DNA from: Aotearoamyces nothofagi
Lineage: Eukaryota; Ascomycota; Leotiomycetes; Leotiales; Tympanidaceae
NCBI GenBank assembly: GCA_015345905.1
Contig: JADDTR010000005.1
Span: forward strand, 372,001-436,000
Length of the DNA stretch: 64,000 nt
Direction of reading: 5' to 3'
Shown here: positions 33,951 through 45,965 of the stretch, piece after piece
Layout of the letters: the number at the start of each line of letters is the position of its first letter
How positions within the stretch are numbered: position 1 is the stretch's first letter
The notes under the pieces: generated by a model
The model's database searches: none
What the model saw: the letters and a program-made list of their open reading frames with translations, nothing else
Told to the model about the DNA's origin: nothing
Position numbers and translations under genes: made by a program

Positions 33951-34628
33951 TTTACGCGTTGTAAGAAGTGTAAGATATGGATGTTCTGATATTTGCTGTA
34001 ACCCGTGGGTACCTTAAATGACCCTAAAAGGATTCTAGAACTCGGGCATTGTTGAGAATGAGCTCAATCTCTCAGTCACAAACCCTAGCTTTTAACCTTG
34101 TCGAACATGTCATTTAATATAATAGATTCTATGGCTAACAGAAACCTGATCCCCAATAGTTGTCACGGTCCCACTTTAAAGGATGTTTCTTGGATATTTC
34201 ACTATTATAGTTCGTGTATCGACGCAGGGCTCATATTTACACCAGCCACAGCCTACAGTGGATTTTAAGCGTACTGTTTAAATATTTGCATTACTGGGAG
34301 TTACAAGAGATGAAATAGTCCGCCACGTAACATTACTCAAAAGTCTAAGTGTACTAAAAAATACACAAATTTTCCTGGTCCTTCATAATGCCATTTCCCT
34401 AGGTATTTGTCATCGGAGTGTCCATAGGGACCTACGGACGCTGATCTTTAAATTTCTTAGAGCAATATCTTAAAATTCCCGGTGGTCCCTCTCTATAGGC
34501 TCGTTAGTCAAGTCTCTCTACACTACGACTCGTTGCTCATGCTATGCAAAGCCATTATCGGCTCTTCGCAGGGGGACACAGCCAAAAGAAAAAGAGAAAA
34601 GGAGACCATGGAGAGAGAGAGAGAAAAC
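33951..34628. other. intergenic, AT-rich
   Basis: No gene. AT-rich with a short GA microsatellite (GAGAGAGAGAGAGA) at about 34611-34625 next to the end of the following gene. Confidence 0.5.
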
Positions 34629-37085
34629 TCACAGCCAATAATCCGGGTGCGTTTTCACTAAATGTATAAACTCAGGGCGTGTCACCTTATCCCAGTTATT
34701 CTGTTCCATGCTATCGTTATAGTGCCGTTCCACGATATCGAAATCGAAATCCTTGAAGTCGCGGTTATACAAGTGGTGGGTAGAGGATCTCTGATGAAAC
34801 GTCTCCCAATTTTGTACTGTTTCTTGCAGGAGTGAACCTGGGGCGTTGGATGGATTGTAGGGCGGTTCTGGAGGGAGTGGTGACCATCCATTGTCTATGC
34901 GTCTCACTGTGCCGACACCTTCAGGCGTCCAGCTGTTACAGGCAATTCATTAGCATGAGGGAGAATAGATAGACGTGTTGGTGTGGATAAGAGAAAGCTT
35001 ACGAGAATAGCATTTCTTCATGATTGCACACCTTGAGAAATACCCTGAACTCCTCTAGCTCTATTGGCAATTGTGCTCTGAGAACTTCGCTGACGGTGTC
35101 GTTGTACTTTAGCCTGTTTATGTATGATAGCAGCGTATTTTCAGGGATTGGAGTCTCTAGGGTTTCAATTTTGATGATATTTCTGTAACTGGCGAGAGCA
35201 GTTGCCATGACCATAAATCGTGGTGGATAATGAGGGGCAGGATCCTCGTCATCTGCGCTGGTGTTACCCGATGCATCACTCTCAGAATCTGACTCTTCCG
35301 TATCGTCAAGCTCCAGGAAACCAATATCCAAATCGTCTTCGAGTACTCCGCTCTTTGACGCCACAATCGAGATTGCACGTGCCTTGGCTTTTCGTCCATT
35401 CTCAATTTCCAGCGCCCTTCTCTCCATAATTGGCATCGAGGAGGTAATCAAGGTATCCTCCTCAATAGCAGCTATGACAAGATCGTCAAAATTCCTAGTA
35501 TCTGTAGGATCCACACTTTTGCCAGCTGTAAGCGGGCCCATATATAAGGCTGCACCTTGGAACTTTTCGACGTAATAATTCCAAAAATCTTTCTGATACA
35601 AGCCTTCAACCCACTGAGTAGGAACCGGATAAATTTCGTTGATCTTCATCTCTTCTGTGACTCCGAGGCACTTCGTATCTTCTTTTCCAATCATATCTTC
35701 CTCAAGCGGCCAATATCTCTTTGATATACCAATCAGGGGTTCTGCTGATGGTGGTATAGGGACTGAAAACCCATTAATGAGCTGTTCAATCATTAGCATA
35801 AAGTGGGATACTCTCATAGTGTATAAATAATCTTACTGCGTTGAATACGGAATTCCCCAACTCACACACTTGTTCGTTCTGATAAAATGGCTCGCCTCTA
35901 ACTTGGGGGTGCCTGTCGGCTATCGACTGCCACAACGCATGCTGCGAGTTCCTGTCAGCATTGGTGTATCAAGGAAATCTAATGCATAAATTTATATGAA
36001 AAATGTAATGAATCAAGTCCACGTACAGCTGTCTCGTGGACTATGGTGTTTGTAACCCAGTATTGATGCATTAGACGTTCTCCCATCTATTATTTTGTCA
36101 ATACAAGTTTACACCAAGCAAGAAGCACTTCAATAGCCTCACTTACCGGTAAGTTATCTTTAAGTAATTGTGATACCATGTAAATGTCCAAGTAGACCAC
36201 GATTTCAGTCGGTTGTAAACGGTCAGAGGACGTGACACCAAACCAGACGCCATCGTCTACGAGACCATTACTACTATCACAAGTTCCATATCGTAGACCG
36301 AATGAGATGTAATCCACCATATCTATGAAAGCCTTTTGTAGTAGTTCTCGACCAGTATAGACTTCCTCGGTAGTTCGTGGCCAAAAGGCGGTTGGAACCC
36401 TTGCGAAATTCCTTGCATTAGTTTGCATTGGATATAAGCCCTCGTACCTTCCGTGTAGTAGAGCATCCCACCTAAAAGTGAAGTTTCAGTTGATGATTGG
36501 AATGATAATATGTCAAAAGAATGTGTCTTTACATACCATAAAGAACAGTGCGCACTATTAATGAATTTGGTTGCCAATTGAAGGCATGGCTCAAGATGCC
36601 TCCAGACCAGGGGGTTATTGGCCTATGAATGTTAGAAACTCTTCAATTATATAGAGACTAGGACGCCTTACAACCCAGTATCCAGCTCTACCTCTGCCCA
36701 GAGGGTGTGGTGGGAAATGTAACGCTGCACTCTCTTCTGTTTCCCACTGACTCTTTTGGAATAATGGATGGATTGGATTGTTTAGGTTAGGGGGATGAAA
36801 GTTCTGAAAAATGCACAACGCCTCCATATCTTTGAGTTCCCTTGTTGTCCATCCATTAAATTGACTCCTTTGATATCTTTCAAGTATCTTTCGATGTCTG
36901 AATTCTGCTCCTGTTATTCTCCGGTCCTCGGCCCAAGGCGATGTTGGAGTTAATCCGCTCTTGTAGCCGCCAAGGATTCTATGTTTGCTGCCTTTTGGAA
37001 CACCGAATCTTCTGGCTAGTTCCGTGAGCTGTGGTATTTGGCCTCCGCCAAAGCCAGAAGGTCCAGAGCCACCGAAGGAAGACAT
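34629..37085 (-). CDS. hypothetical protein, 690 aa, no recognised family
   Basis: Seven exons read in one frame: 37085-36672, 36622-36537, 36471-36147, 36086-36027, 35941-35837, 35781-35003 and 34932-34629, 690 residues. All six introns are GT-AG and 49-85 nt, which strongly supports a real, intact gene. The N-terminus is Gly/Ser-rich (SSFGGSGPSGFGGG). A helical middle contains several Trp-rich motifs (WKPRTTEE-like FWPRTTEEVYTGRELL, LHGRYEGLYP, HQYWVTNTIVHET). An acidic stretch (DDTEESDSESDASGNTSADDEDP) lies near residue 500-525. The end is rich in aromatic and charged residues. No signal peptide, membrane segment, zinc finger or catalytic motif seen. I do not recognise it; the Trp/aromatic pattern suggests a folded domain rather than a disordered one. 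It sits beside a zinc-finger relic in a less conserved block. Confidence 0.75.
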
Positions 37086-38802
37086 GATAGCCTAGTTAGA
37101 TACGAAAATAACAACAATCTTACAAGTACCTTGAGGTGAGGCCTTGCTACCAGCAAGCAATAAAAGGCACAGAAGAGAGAAAAATGTATACCTATGAATT
37201 TAGCATGAAAGAATAATGAGATATTTCCTGTTTGTTCCGAATGCAGATGAACTCTTTGTCATGCTTCAATGCTTGTTTAGAGATGAACCGAATGCAGTCA
37301 TTCGAAATGCCAAAGAAACAACAATAGACAACCTTAGCAAGCTGATGGCAAACCTCGATATTTCGAAGACAGTCATATTGAAACTCTTGAGGCTCACGCT
37401 GAACAGTAGCGATCAAGGAGTTGATGTTTACTCCACCTCGTCGAGCTCTGCAGCCATACATCTAACGATACCTTACAGGACAATTAGTCGTCAAAGTTTC
37501 CGAGCTCTATGAATATCTCGGTCCCAATCTGAAACCATTCTTACGTCCGCGTATAACGAGGAGAGTAACACGGAAGGAGTGGAAACAAAGTGCGAACAGT
37601 GAAGCGCAGCCTCCAAGCCTGACATATCAGGAAACAGCAATTTAAGCACGTGACGTGGACAGAACGACCACACTCCCATCGCACCTCGTCATTCTCGCAA
37701 ACTCATTCACCTACAACATATCAAACTGCCAGTTCAGTCGGCCTCATTCAGGGAAGTCCCAACACTATTCCTCAGCCTCGCGTGCCCAGTATATTTCTCC
37801 TATTCTTTCCCTATCCAATGACTACCGTTGACACACTCACTCCCAGCCTCTGTCGAAACGCGTAAAAAGACTCAATAATAAGTCTGTGCATATAAAAGGC
37901 AAGTACAAATACCGAAGAAACATTCTAAGTTGCTAGCAGGGTTTGCAATTACTGTTTCTGCTCACAGCTGCATCTACAAAACTCAGACGAGTATAATGAC
38001 TTTCTCTAGCAGCAAAACATCAAAGTTTGACAGGAATTATGAATGAAAATTGACGCTGAAGGTTAACCCCGCAATGCACGGCATAGATGTACACCATGGC
38101 ACACCATCATCCTCTGCCGGCCCAGGCAGAGTATCAATAAAGCATGCAGTATTATTCAGTGTGAAGTTTCTTTGATTGGTAGCGTATCCATAACTCTACA
38201 AAGTGTGTCGCCATTTCCACATCTATGTGACATCGAAGGCGTAATAGACCCAGGTCCCTCATAGCAACCATAAATCGCAACCAAGCAGATGAAGACCTCC
38301 AATTGGTGATTTTATACTTGCGTGCAGCATTTTTTGTGTCGTTCTTCCTTAGCTAATAGCCCAAGTCATGAAACCATGTCATTAATTTGGCCTAAACCCA
38401 AAGCCACTAGAGCTATCCACCTCGGAAGAAGGAAAATGCAGATGTCGCCATAAAGACACAAATACAATGTGTCACGGATGTCCAATCCTAACGCCAACTA
38501 TGCTGTGTATATCTGAGTGGGGGTGGATTAATCGGAGTATGGGTATCTGTGTGTCTTGAAAGCAAATCGCCAAGTTGAGCAAGAATGGCTTCCTGACACA
38601 GAATGAGGAATCTATACAGGCGCTAAAAGATATTCATGTTGCAGTATTGTGGGAAAAGGTAGTACGGTTGCATCGTGGTCGTGGTCGAGAATTGTCCAGC
38701 GTCGAATGTGTGCTGCCGTACTTGATCCCAAAATTTCGGATTTATGACATTTTCTAGCGGTATGGTCCACGAAATGGATGATTAAGTAGCGGTAGAGACG
38801 GC
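37086..38802. other. intergenic, 1.7 kb
   Basis: Holds the promoter of the 690-residue gene at its left and the 3' UTR of flbA at its right. Open frames at 37192-37512 on both strands overlap each other and show no motif. No repeat or RNA gene found. Confidence 0.45.
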
Positions 38803-41163
38803 TCATCTGTTGGATCTACTCAGAGTGCGGTCTGGCAGAGCAGTAGATTGATTTCTCGGCGTATTAGACGCAGAGGATGCCATGGTAGAGGTCAAGGAAT
38901 CAAAGTCGTAGTTCTTAAGCGTCTGCTCATACTTTGCGCTCTTCATAAATTTTGGTACAGAGTCCTGTCACTTTGTCAGCAGAATCCCAACTCATAGGAA
39001 AGCAAAGTCACTTACACTAGCCATCAGCTTGAAAACCGAGACCTGTGCCTCTTCGAACAGCTTAGTGACCTCTCGAAGACTCTCGATCATGGCACTATCT
39101 TGGCCCACAGCCTTAGTCATACGTGTCGCAAGCTGATTCCGCAGCAGATGATCGATGTTGAGCTCACAAGGTGAGCCAGGCGCGAGGAAAGCATTGTAGA
39201 TGCCGTAGGCAGACGCCATGGTCTCCTTGATAGCCTCCAAACCTTGGTTGGACGAACCTGACGAGCTCTTGGCTGGTCTTGATTGCGAGGCACTTTTGAT
39301 TGCCGTCTTGCAGGCCTTGAGGAACTCGTCCACATCTAGATAGAAGGACAAATTTTCTTCGCAGTGAGTATCCCGCAGGTTTTCTCTGAAGAGTAAACGT
39401 AAAGCAGCATCATTTAGGATCTTGTCAAGTTTCTGGGTGTTGGAATCCCGCGACACCGCAGCCCTTGTAGAAGGAGCATCGTCACCATTTGAAACCCTCT
39501 CCCTCCCAGTCATATTCAGAACGTCTTTTCCTTTCTGGGTCAGCTGGTAGATTGCATTCTTTGTGGGCTGGAACTTGGTCTCGGTAGGATTCAGTTGTAT
39601 GTGGCTTCTATCCACCTGCACACACCATATGAGATCCTGTTCCAAGAATAGCGAGCAGATCTCTGAAGCTTCGCGCCTATCAACCGTCGTACAGCAGTCC
39701 ATGAGCCAGTCACTCGCGGCTCTTCCAGTGAAGGTTTGATAGACCGTCCTTTGCGGTGAGCCCAGTTTCCGCTCGTTTGCCATCTTGACACCAGCAAGGC
39801 CATCCTTGTATTCGCTGAGAGAGTCTGAATCAGCAGAACTGGCGGTGCTCTTGAGGTTCGGACCGTTCTGGCCTACAAACCGCCTGAAGATGACTTCGAT
39901 CGTGCTGCGGTCGGCGGACAATTTGTCCGTCTCGGACTCTCGTTCGAGAATGACAAGCTGCATCGTGTTTCGCGGCGAATTGAGAAGATCAGCTACATGC
40001 TTTTGCTGGATCCCGTTCTTCTGGCAGAAGCCCTCCACGACATGGATACCCTTTGGTGTTAACTGCCAGAGTCCACCTTTTAGAGTGAATTCCTTTGCCT
40101 GTTTGCCATCGGCAGACTCGATGTACCGCGCATCCAGGAATCTTTGGCACACCGAGCGAGCCATCTCCCGAGCCATGGAGAACGTGGTTGTCGTGGTGGT
40201 TGTTACAATTCTTGACGGGTCCTTCGGGTCTGGCATTCGGTTGGACTGTGAGAATTTCAGAGACCCAAGATTGTTTATGGCTTCCTCTGACAAGAACGAA
40301 TGCTCTATCTTGGTCAACCGTAGCCGATGAGACGCAAGTGGCAGGCTGACCACGAGTGTGGAAAATAGATCCTTGAAATCCTATGAGGGTGTCAGCGTTG
40401 TCATTCTGGAAAGCATATCTCCATCTCCCGCGCCGCCGTCACGTACCCTGTTGAATGGCCTCTCATCATCTGTCATGCGCAGTAAGCGCGAGGATGTCTG
40501 ATGCATCTTGTTATAGTTTCCCTGCGGCACGAACGCTACAGGAGCGGGTGTATTTGCGTTTGTGCCTTCGTAGGATTGGGAGGGCGGATTTGTATCCAGC
40601 AAAAGAGACTGGCGCGGACGAGCGTCTGGTGTCGAATCCAGGTTGCTCGGGCTGATGATGGTAGGAGCTTGTTGTGTGTTGCAGCTGGAGCCTCGCAGGA
40701 GAGTAGACCCTTCGTCCTGACTGCTGTCGACGCCGGTTATGCTACTTCCTCCACGTCCTGCTGCAGCAAGATGTTCCGTCGCTGATGTAGGAGCAAAGAG
40801 GATGGACTGTCTCACAAGACTGCTCGCCGAAGATCGAGAACGCAGTGAGGGGTCCGCGAAGCTAGCTATAGCACTGCTAGTCTTGTCTCGAGCCAACGTC
40901 GCTAGAGTGAGCAAGCCTGCGCGACTTCCTCTGACAGAGCTGGTCGAGGGGGCCGATTGGCGGTGCTTGGGGTTATTACTCAATCGAACGAGAGAGTCGG
41001 TAGAGGATTCCTTCTCGCGGTTTGGGGAGTCGGAGAGGGGGGGTTCGGCGGGAGGACTATCACTGTTCCTGGTTGCAGGAAATTCTTGACCCGAGGAGAA
41101 GCTGGTACTGGCTGGCAAGGTTGGCAGATGAAGGTTGGAATGCGACGGGTTGGTGAGTGCCAT
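38803..41163 (-). CDS. flbA: FlbA, DEP-DEP-RGS regulator of G-protein signalling
   Basis: Developmental regulator that speeds GTP hydrolysis by the G-alpha subunit (FadA in Aspergillus, Sst2's partner Gpa1 in yeast), so limiting vegetative growth and permitting conidiation. Exons 41163-40447, 40380-39016 and 38964-38803 give 747 residues (A. nidulans FlbA about 720). The first 240 residues are Ser/Pro/Thr-rich low complexity. Two DEP regions follow (starting DFKDLFSTLVVSL..., and GSPQRTVYQTFTGRAASDWLMD near 442). The RGS box runs from LRLLFRENLRDTHCEENLSFYLDVDEFLKACK (about 560) to FKLMASDSVPKFMKS, the last part completed across intron 2. DEP domains in Sst2-type proteins bind the receptor tail. 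The gene has an unusually long, repeat-filled upstream region (41164-49579). Confidence 0.94.
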
Positions 41164-41244
41164 CTACACGAGGATGAGGATGCGGAACGAAGTAGTGCAA
41201 CGACGGCCCAGGGTTCTAAGAATAAAGACCCGCTGCGCGCCTGC

Positions 41245-41295
41245 GACCACCCTACTACCCTACGACCCTACGACGGATGAGGGTGAGGGTGAGCA
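41245..41295. repeat. CCCTAC/GGGTGA short repeats near flbA start
   Basis: CACCCTACTACCCTACGACCC and then GAGGGTGAGGGTGAGC within 50 bp, about 80-130 bp upstream of the flbA ATG. Similar to, but not identical with, the fungal telomere unit CCCTAA. Confidence 0.6.
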
Positions 41296-41829
41296 GAGAA
41301 ACAGATGAGCTCTCAAGCAGGTCGTACCTGGCTCCTGGCGCTGGCACCCAGCGGACAGGCAGAGGAGAGATAGCGCGGGAGATCTGAGTCGCCGACGGTG
41401 TCAATCATCCACCCGGGCGACGGAAGGGCAGCGAGGGAAGGCGGAAGGCAGAAGCAGCGAACCAAACGGCGACCTGGGTCCTGGGCTCTGGGTGGCAGCG
41501 TGCTGCTTGCTCGATGCTCGTGTATCGTCTTTTCCTTGCCGGGCGTGCACTCCCAGCTGTGCCTCCGTATATCTGGTGCTTGTTAGCTGCCGAGCTGGCG
41601 GTGGACACCGGGCGGCGGCGGATCCTGTCGTAGTGCCGAAGCCGTAGGGTGGGCAATGCTGTCGACTCGTCGCGCCAGGCCGTGAGGCAGATGGACATCC
41701 GTACAGGTCTGGCCGTCTGAGGAGCGGTATAGCACGGTATCGTACAGTAGCAGCAAGCACAGCACAGCAAGTATATCGAGCAGCAGTGCGGCAGTGCGGC
41801 AGCGCGGCAGCGAGGTATATTACCGCACG

Positions 41830-41895
41830 CTCTCGCTCTCTGCGTCTCTGCGTCTCTCGGTCTCTGTCTCTGTCTCTGTCTCTCGGTCTCTCGGT
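41830..41895. repeat. CT-rich (TCTCGG/TCTCTG) tract
   Basis: Nearly pure TCTC/TCTG repeats on the plus strand, GA-rich on the flbA sense strand. Polypurine-polypyrimidine tract of 66 bp, able in principle to form H-DNA. Confidence 0.75.
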
Positions 41896-42087
41896 AGCTG
41901 TTCTCTGTAGGGAGGAGCAGAGGGCGCGGGCAGGGCAGGGAGGTACAGGATACAGGATACAGCGACAGTGCGGTGCCTTCGTCCGTGGCTTTGTCGGAGT
42001 TCGCGAGGGCGACCAGCCAGCAGCGTGGCAGCCAGGGATTACCTGCTGGCCCCCCCGGCGCGCTAGAGCATTACCGGCGATGGCCCT

Positions 42088-42120
42088 GGCGCACCCTGGC
42101 GCACCCTGGCGCACCCTGGC
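42088..42120. repeat. GCGCACCCTG tandem repeat
   Basis: Three to four consecutive copies of a 10-bp unit (GCACCCTGGC). Confidence 0.8.
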
Positions 42121-42132
42121 AGCGTCGCTGCT

Positions 42133-42204
42133 CCCTGCTGCCCTGCTGCCCTGCTGCCCTGCTGCCCTGCTGCCCTGCTGCCCTGCTGCCCTGCTGCCCT
42201 GCTG
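42133..42204. repeat. nine exact copies of CCCTGCTG
   Basis: Nine uninterrupted copies of an 8-bp unit. On the minus (flbA sense) strand this reads CAGCAGGG, placing a GGG every 8 nt, a layout compatible with G-quadruplex formation with 5-nt loops. Confidence 0.9.
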
Positions 42205-42509
42205 CCCACTACCGCACCGCCCTGCCCGCCCTGCCCGCCCCGTCTTCAGGCCCTCGCACACGCGGGCAAGCAGCGGCCAGGCCTGCAGCCCAGCGAAGCC
42301 AGAGAAGCTTCATGGAAGGCGCGGCAGGCAGGAGATGACACTGAGACACCGCCGCGCTGAGGGATCCTGGCACTCCTGACACTCCGGACACTCCTGCCAC
42401 TGGCACTCCCGGGACTCCTGAGACAGGCACTGCTGACTCCATGCTGACCGGCCCCAGGGATCCGCGGATGGCGAATCTGCGATGTGGGCGATATCGAATC
42501 GCCTCTGAA

Positions 42510-42525
42510 CCCCCCCCCCCCCCCC
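42510..42525. repeat. 16-base C homopolymer
   Basis: Sixteen consecutive C on the plus strand (poly-G on flbA sense strand). Length in the assembly may be inexact. Confidence 0.9.
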
Positions 42526-42777
42526 AGCCCCAACCGCCAGGCCTCCCAGGCCTCCCTCTCCCTCTGCTGTAAGCGTCCACTGTCGCATTCCGCTCCTGGA
42601 CAGCACAGTATAGGCTGCCCGCCTGCTCCCTATTCTACTGCTGTACTACTGTGTATACGCCAAGAGGATCCCTACCAAGTACTGAGGTCCATACATACCA
42701 TACCGTACAGTATAGGGCGCATTCCAACAATAGAGTTGCTGGCTAGTGTACGGGCACATACAGGCAGTACACATACA

Positions 42778-42848
42778 GTACAGTACATACCACATACCGC
42801 ACACCGCATGCCGCATGCCGCACACCACACACCGCACACCACACGCCC
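42778..42848. repeat. CACACCGCATGC-type simple repeat
   Basis: Alternating ACACCGC, ATGCCGC and ACACCAC units for about 70 bp. Confidence 0.75.
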
Positions 42849-43220
42849 ACCCAGGATCCAGAAATAACAGTGGGAGCGAGCGGAGAAGGAATGCAATCAT
42901 CCTACGGAGTGCAGCGTTCCAGCCCTTCTAGAAGGCTGCCCGCTCCACATCGCCTGCTTCTCTCCTCTGTCTCGGCTGCCCTGGCTCCCTTCTTCCTTCG
43001 TCTCCTGGCCCTGGAGGATGTCAAGTCGGCCTGGGTAGCCTATAGTGTGTACAGCTCAGCAATGGGTAATGAGTAATGCAGGTGTGCGGCAATGCGATCC
43101 CCTCCCCATAGCGACGATGATATCAATAATTGAGTAGTTACTATAATAATAATGCTGCTACATGTAGTCCGCCGGCTTGTACAGTACGTGGCCTTTGTTC
43201 GCTGTCCCATTCGCTGCCCG

Positions 43221-43269
43221 CCGTCCACCGTCCACCGTCCACCGTCCACCGTCCACCGCTCACCGTCCA
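43221..43269. repeat. seven 7-bp units (CCGTCCA)
   Basis: Six exact copies and one single-base variant (CCGCTCA) in register. Confidence 0.85.
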
Positions 43270-43550
43270 TCGGCCGAATCTGCATTCGAATAGTGCAATG
43301 GCCGAAGCTGCATTAGAGCAGTAATAGTGCAATGGTACTGTGGTAATAGGTAGCACTTGCTCGTAGTTGTTCCCAGTCTACGCTGCCGATTTTCTTTTTT
43401 CTCAGCCGCGTAGGCGTCGATCAGCTTCCACCGCCCTTCTAGAAGACTAGGGTTGCACTTGTTTAACGGTAGGGCAGCCCATCTGATCTGACTGTACTGT
43501 AATATATACAGTACAGTACGGAGAAGCTTGTCCAGCCAGCAGGCCAGCCA

Positions 43551-43590
43551 GCATCTAAGGAAGCATCTAAGGAAGCATCTAAGGAAGCAA
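43551..43590. repeat. three copies of a 12-bp unit (GCATCTAAGGAA)
   Basis: Three exact direct copies in tandem. Confidence 0.85.
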
Positions 43591-43693
43591 GTACAGGAAG
43601 TAAAGCATACCTAGGCAATTAAAGAACGGCCGATGCCTGGGTACAGAAGCTCTACGAACAGCTTTGTAGGCTGGGCTTGTAAGCACAGTACAG

Positions 43694-43732
43694 TAGCACG
43701 GCCAGGTAGCACGGCCAGGTAGCACGGCCAGT
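43694..43732. repeat. three copies of AGCACGGCCAGGT
   Basis: Three 13-bp tandem copies, the last diverging at its end. Confidence 0.85.
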
Positions 43733-43860
43733 GTAAAGATCTGCGCAATTTCCGAAGGCTTGCCTTTTCTCCGGCGCGATCGGTCCTGCACGGAGGAGTG
43801 TTTAGTGCTTTTGTTCGTTAGGCAGGACCTACAGTACCTCAGGCTACACGGCCTTAGATA

Positions 43861-43882
43861 GCCTGCCTGCCTGCCTGCCTAG
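43861..43882. repeat. GCCT microsatellite
   Basis: Five copies of the 4-bp unit GCCT. Confidence 0.85.
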
Positions 43883-44325
43883 GCTCGCCTCGCCCGTGGT
43901 GCAGATGACGGAATTCGAGGAATGACGAAGCCAGGGACAGCTGGCGCTCCAAGATGGACCTGCAGCGCTTTCTCGCGCGGGGGAAGAAAGAGACGTCGAA
44001 TCCGGGCCACGACTGGCGACTGGCGGGCGTGTTGATGCAACCGGCTGGCCGTTGTCGCCGTCTTGCACCTGCACTGTTTTGTACTGCACAGCACTGTACT
44101 GGATTGTACTGCGCTGTTTTGTACTGTACTGTGCTGTCCGTCCTTTGTGAGCCATCCCTGCTGCTTTGCTGAACGAGGCCGCCCATTGTTCCTCGGTTTC
44201 GGGGTCCTGGGGGCTTCAGGGTAGACAAGGACTGTTCCGCACAGGATCCATCTCTCGCCTCGCCGCAATCCGTGCTGCACTCCCAGGCTCCCCTCTGTGC
44301 GCGCGGACACGGGCTAAGCACCGTT

Positions 44326-44354
44326 GTGTCCCATGTCCCATGTCCCATGTCCCA
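44326..44354. repeat. four copies of TGTCCCA
   Basis: Four in-register 7-bp copies (TGTCCCA). Confidence 0.85.
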
Positions 44355-44805
44355 CGCGCCAAGTACGTAAACGGCCGTGAGGACAAGCCGCCGGCCAGGG
44401 GGCGTCGATGAAACAGTCTCCTTCGAGAGGGGCGGGAGAACAAAAGAGGCTGATCCCGCGCTGTCCCCGTCCTCAACAATCTCATTCGCGCGATACGCAC
44501 CCAGCTAAGCTTAACGGGCGGAGCGCACTGCCAATTGCCAATTGCACCAAGCAAGTGGGACAATCCCGGCGCGCGAGGAGGCTGAATCTGGAAGGACGGG
44601 CGCCTGGCTACGGTGCTGACCGCCCGCTAACCCACCAGCGCTGCAGTCACGAGTCGAGTTTCGGGGACTGTGCTCCTGGACGACTCGCCACCCTGGACGC
44701 TCAGAGACATGGGCCAACAGACCCTCCATGGCCAATACAGCAAAGCATCTGTAGATGATGCACTGTGCCGTACTGTACTGTACAGTCTAGGCATTCGTTG
44801 TCGCA

Positions 44806-44940
44806 AGGAGGGCAGAGGGCAGAGGGTATAGGGTATAGGTTAGAGGGTTGAGGTTAGAGGGTATAGGTTAGAGGTAGAGGGTTGAGGTTAGAGGTAGAGG
44901 TTAAAGGCCAGAAGCTACAGCTTAGAGGCCAGAGGCTAGA
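44806..44940. repeat. telomere-like degenerate TTAGAGG repeat
   Basis: About 130 bp of G-rich units: GGGTATA, GGTTAGA, GGGTTGA, GGTTAGA, GGTAGAG and so on. The units resemble degenerate TTAGGG, with an A inserted or substituted, but none is the exact fungal telomere unit in tandem. Confidence 0.7.
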
Positions 44941-45420
44941 GATAAGGCATAACCACTGCACATGGAAATGGGTTCGGAGATCTCTTGCCCAGCCCAGCCA
45001 AATCGGAGGCGTGGAGACGAGAGATGCGCAACAATGCTCCTCGATGCGGCTTACGGATCTCGGAGCACGCTCGTTTCTCTTTTCCAGGCAAGATAAGGCG
45101 ACGGCATGGACTCCAGCATGCTGAGTGCGTACGTATATCGCTCTGAGCGGCAGTTGTGACGGTGAAGGCAAGGCAATGCAATGCAGCCATCGGCCAGTCC
45201 ATCTCTATCCATCTACAGTACAGGACTCTACCTGCAGTGGTGTCATTCTATCCGCGCATCATATCATACTGCAGCATAATGCAGCAGTGGTATAGTACAG
45301 TAGTGTAGTATTCTATCGCTTTGCCTCTTGTTCTTCTTCTGATGGCGAGGGATCGTAGGGCCGTGTTGGCCCCGCGCAAACTGGGTAACTGGGTCGCCGG
45401 GGATAGTAGTGTGCAGAGTG

Positions 45421-45498
45421 ACACTGTACTGCTGTACTGTGCACACTGTATATACTGTACACTCTGTATAGTATACTGTACACTCTGTACTTGCAGTA
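45421..45498. repeat. GTACTGTA-rich cluster
   Basis: Overlapping CTGTACTG, TATACTGTACACTCTG (twice) and similar units, one dense site of the motif dispersed across the desert. Confidence 0.7.
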
Positions 45499-45584
45499 GA
45501 GAATCAAGGCCGCCTCGTAGGCACGGAGGAGGTGCCAGACAAGAGTCGGCTGCGGCACCTACGGCCAGCGACAAAAGGGGCGAG

Positions 45585-45633
45585 GGAGGGAGGAGGGACG
45601 AGGGACGAGGGACGAGGGACGAGGGACGAAGGA
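45585..45633. repeat. GAGGGAC 7-bp tandem repeat
   Basis: Five to six copies of GAGGGAC; G-rich on the plus strand. Confidence 0.8.
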
Positions 45634-45965
45634 ATACTCCACTCCGTACGGCGGAGGACAGGACGTGCCGCAGTATTCCACCCCCATGCCCATTTCGCTT
45701 TCCCACGATCTGCCACGTTTTCATGAGTCGAGCGCGGCAGGCACCCCTGGCGCGGCCTGGATAAGCCTGTCGGCCCTGGACGCCAGCCCTGCAGGGGCCC
45801 TGCCGCAACCCTGCCGCAACCCTGCCGAGCACGTTTCTTCAGCGTGCAGCGCACACCGCAGTGGGCCGCGGTGGATCCTCCAGCGGGCTCTTCCTCGCTC
45901 GCAACCCCGGCGGACACGCAGCGGATACTTGGTACCCACACAGCTTGCGAAGTGATACGGTACGG

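Noticed and set aside
37192-37512. Overlapping 89- and 98-codon open frames on opposite strands
   Set aside because: They mirror each other and show no conserved residues; both look like chance openings.
41401-42261. 286-codon minus-strand frame rich in QQGSRAAG units
   Set aside because: It is a direct read-through of the CCCTGCTG array and GC-rich repeats; the opposite strand is equally open.
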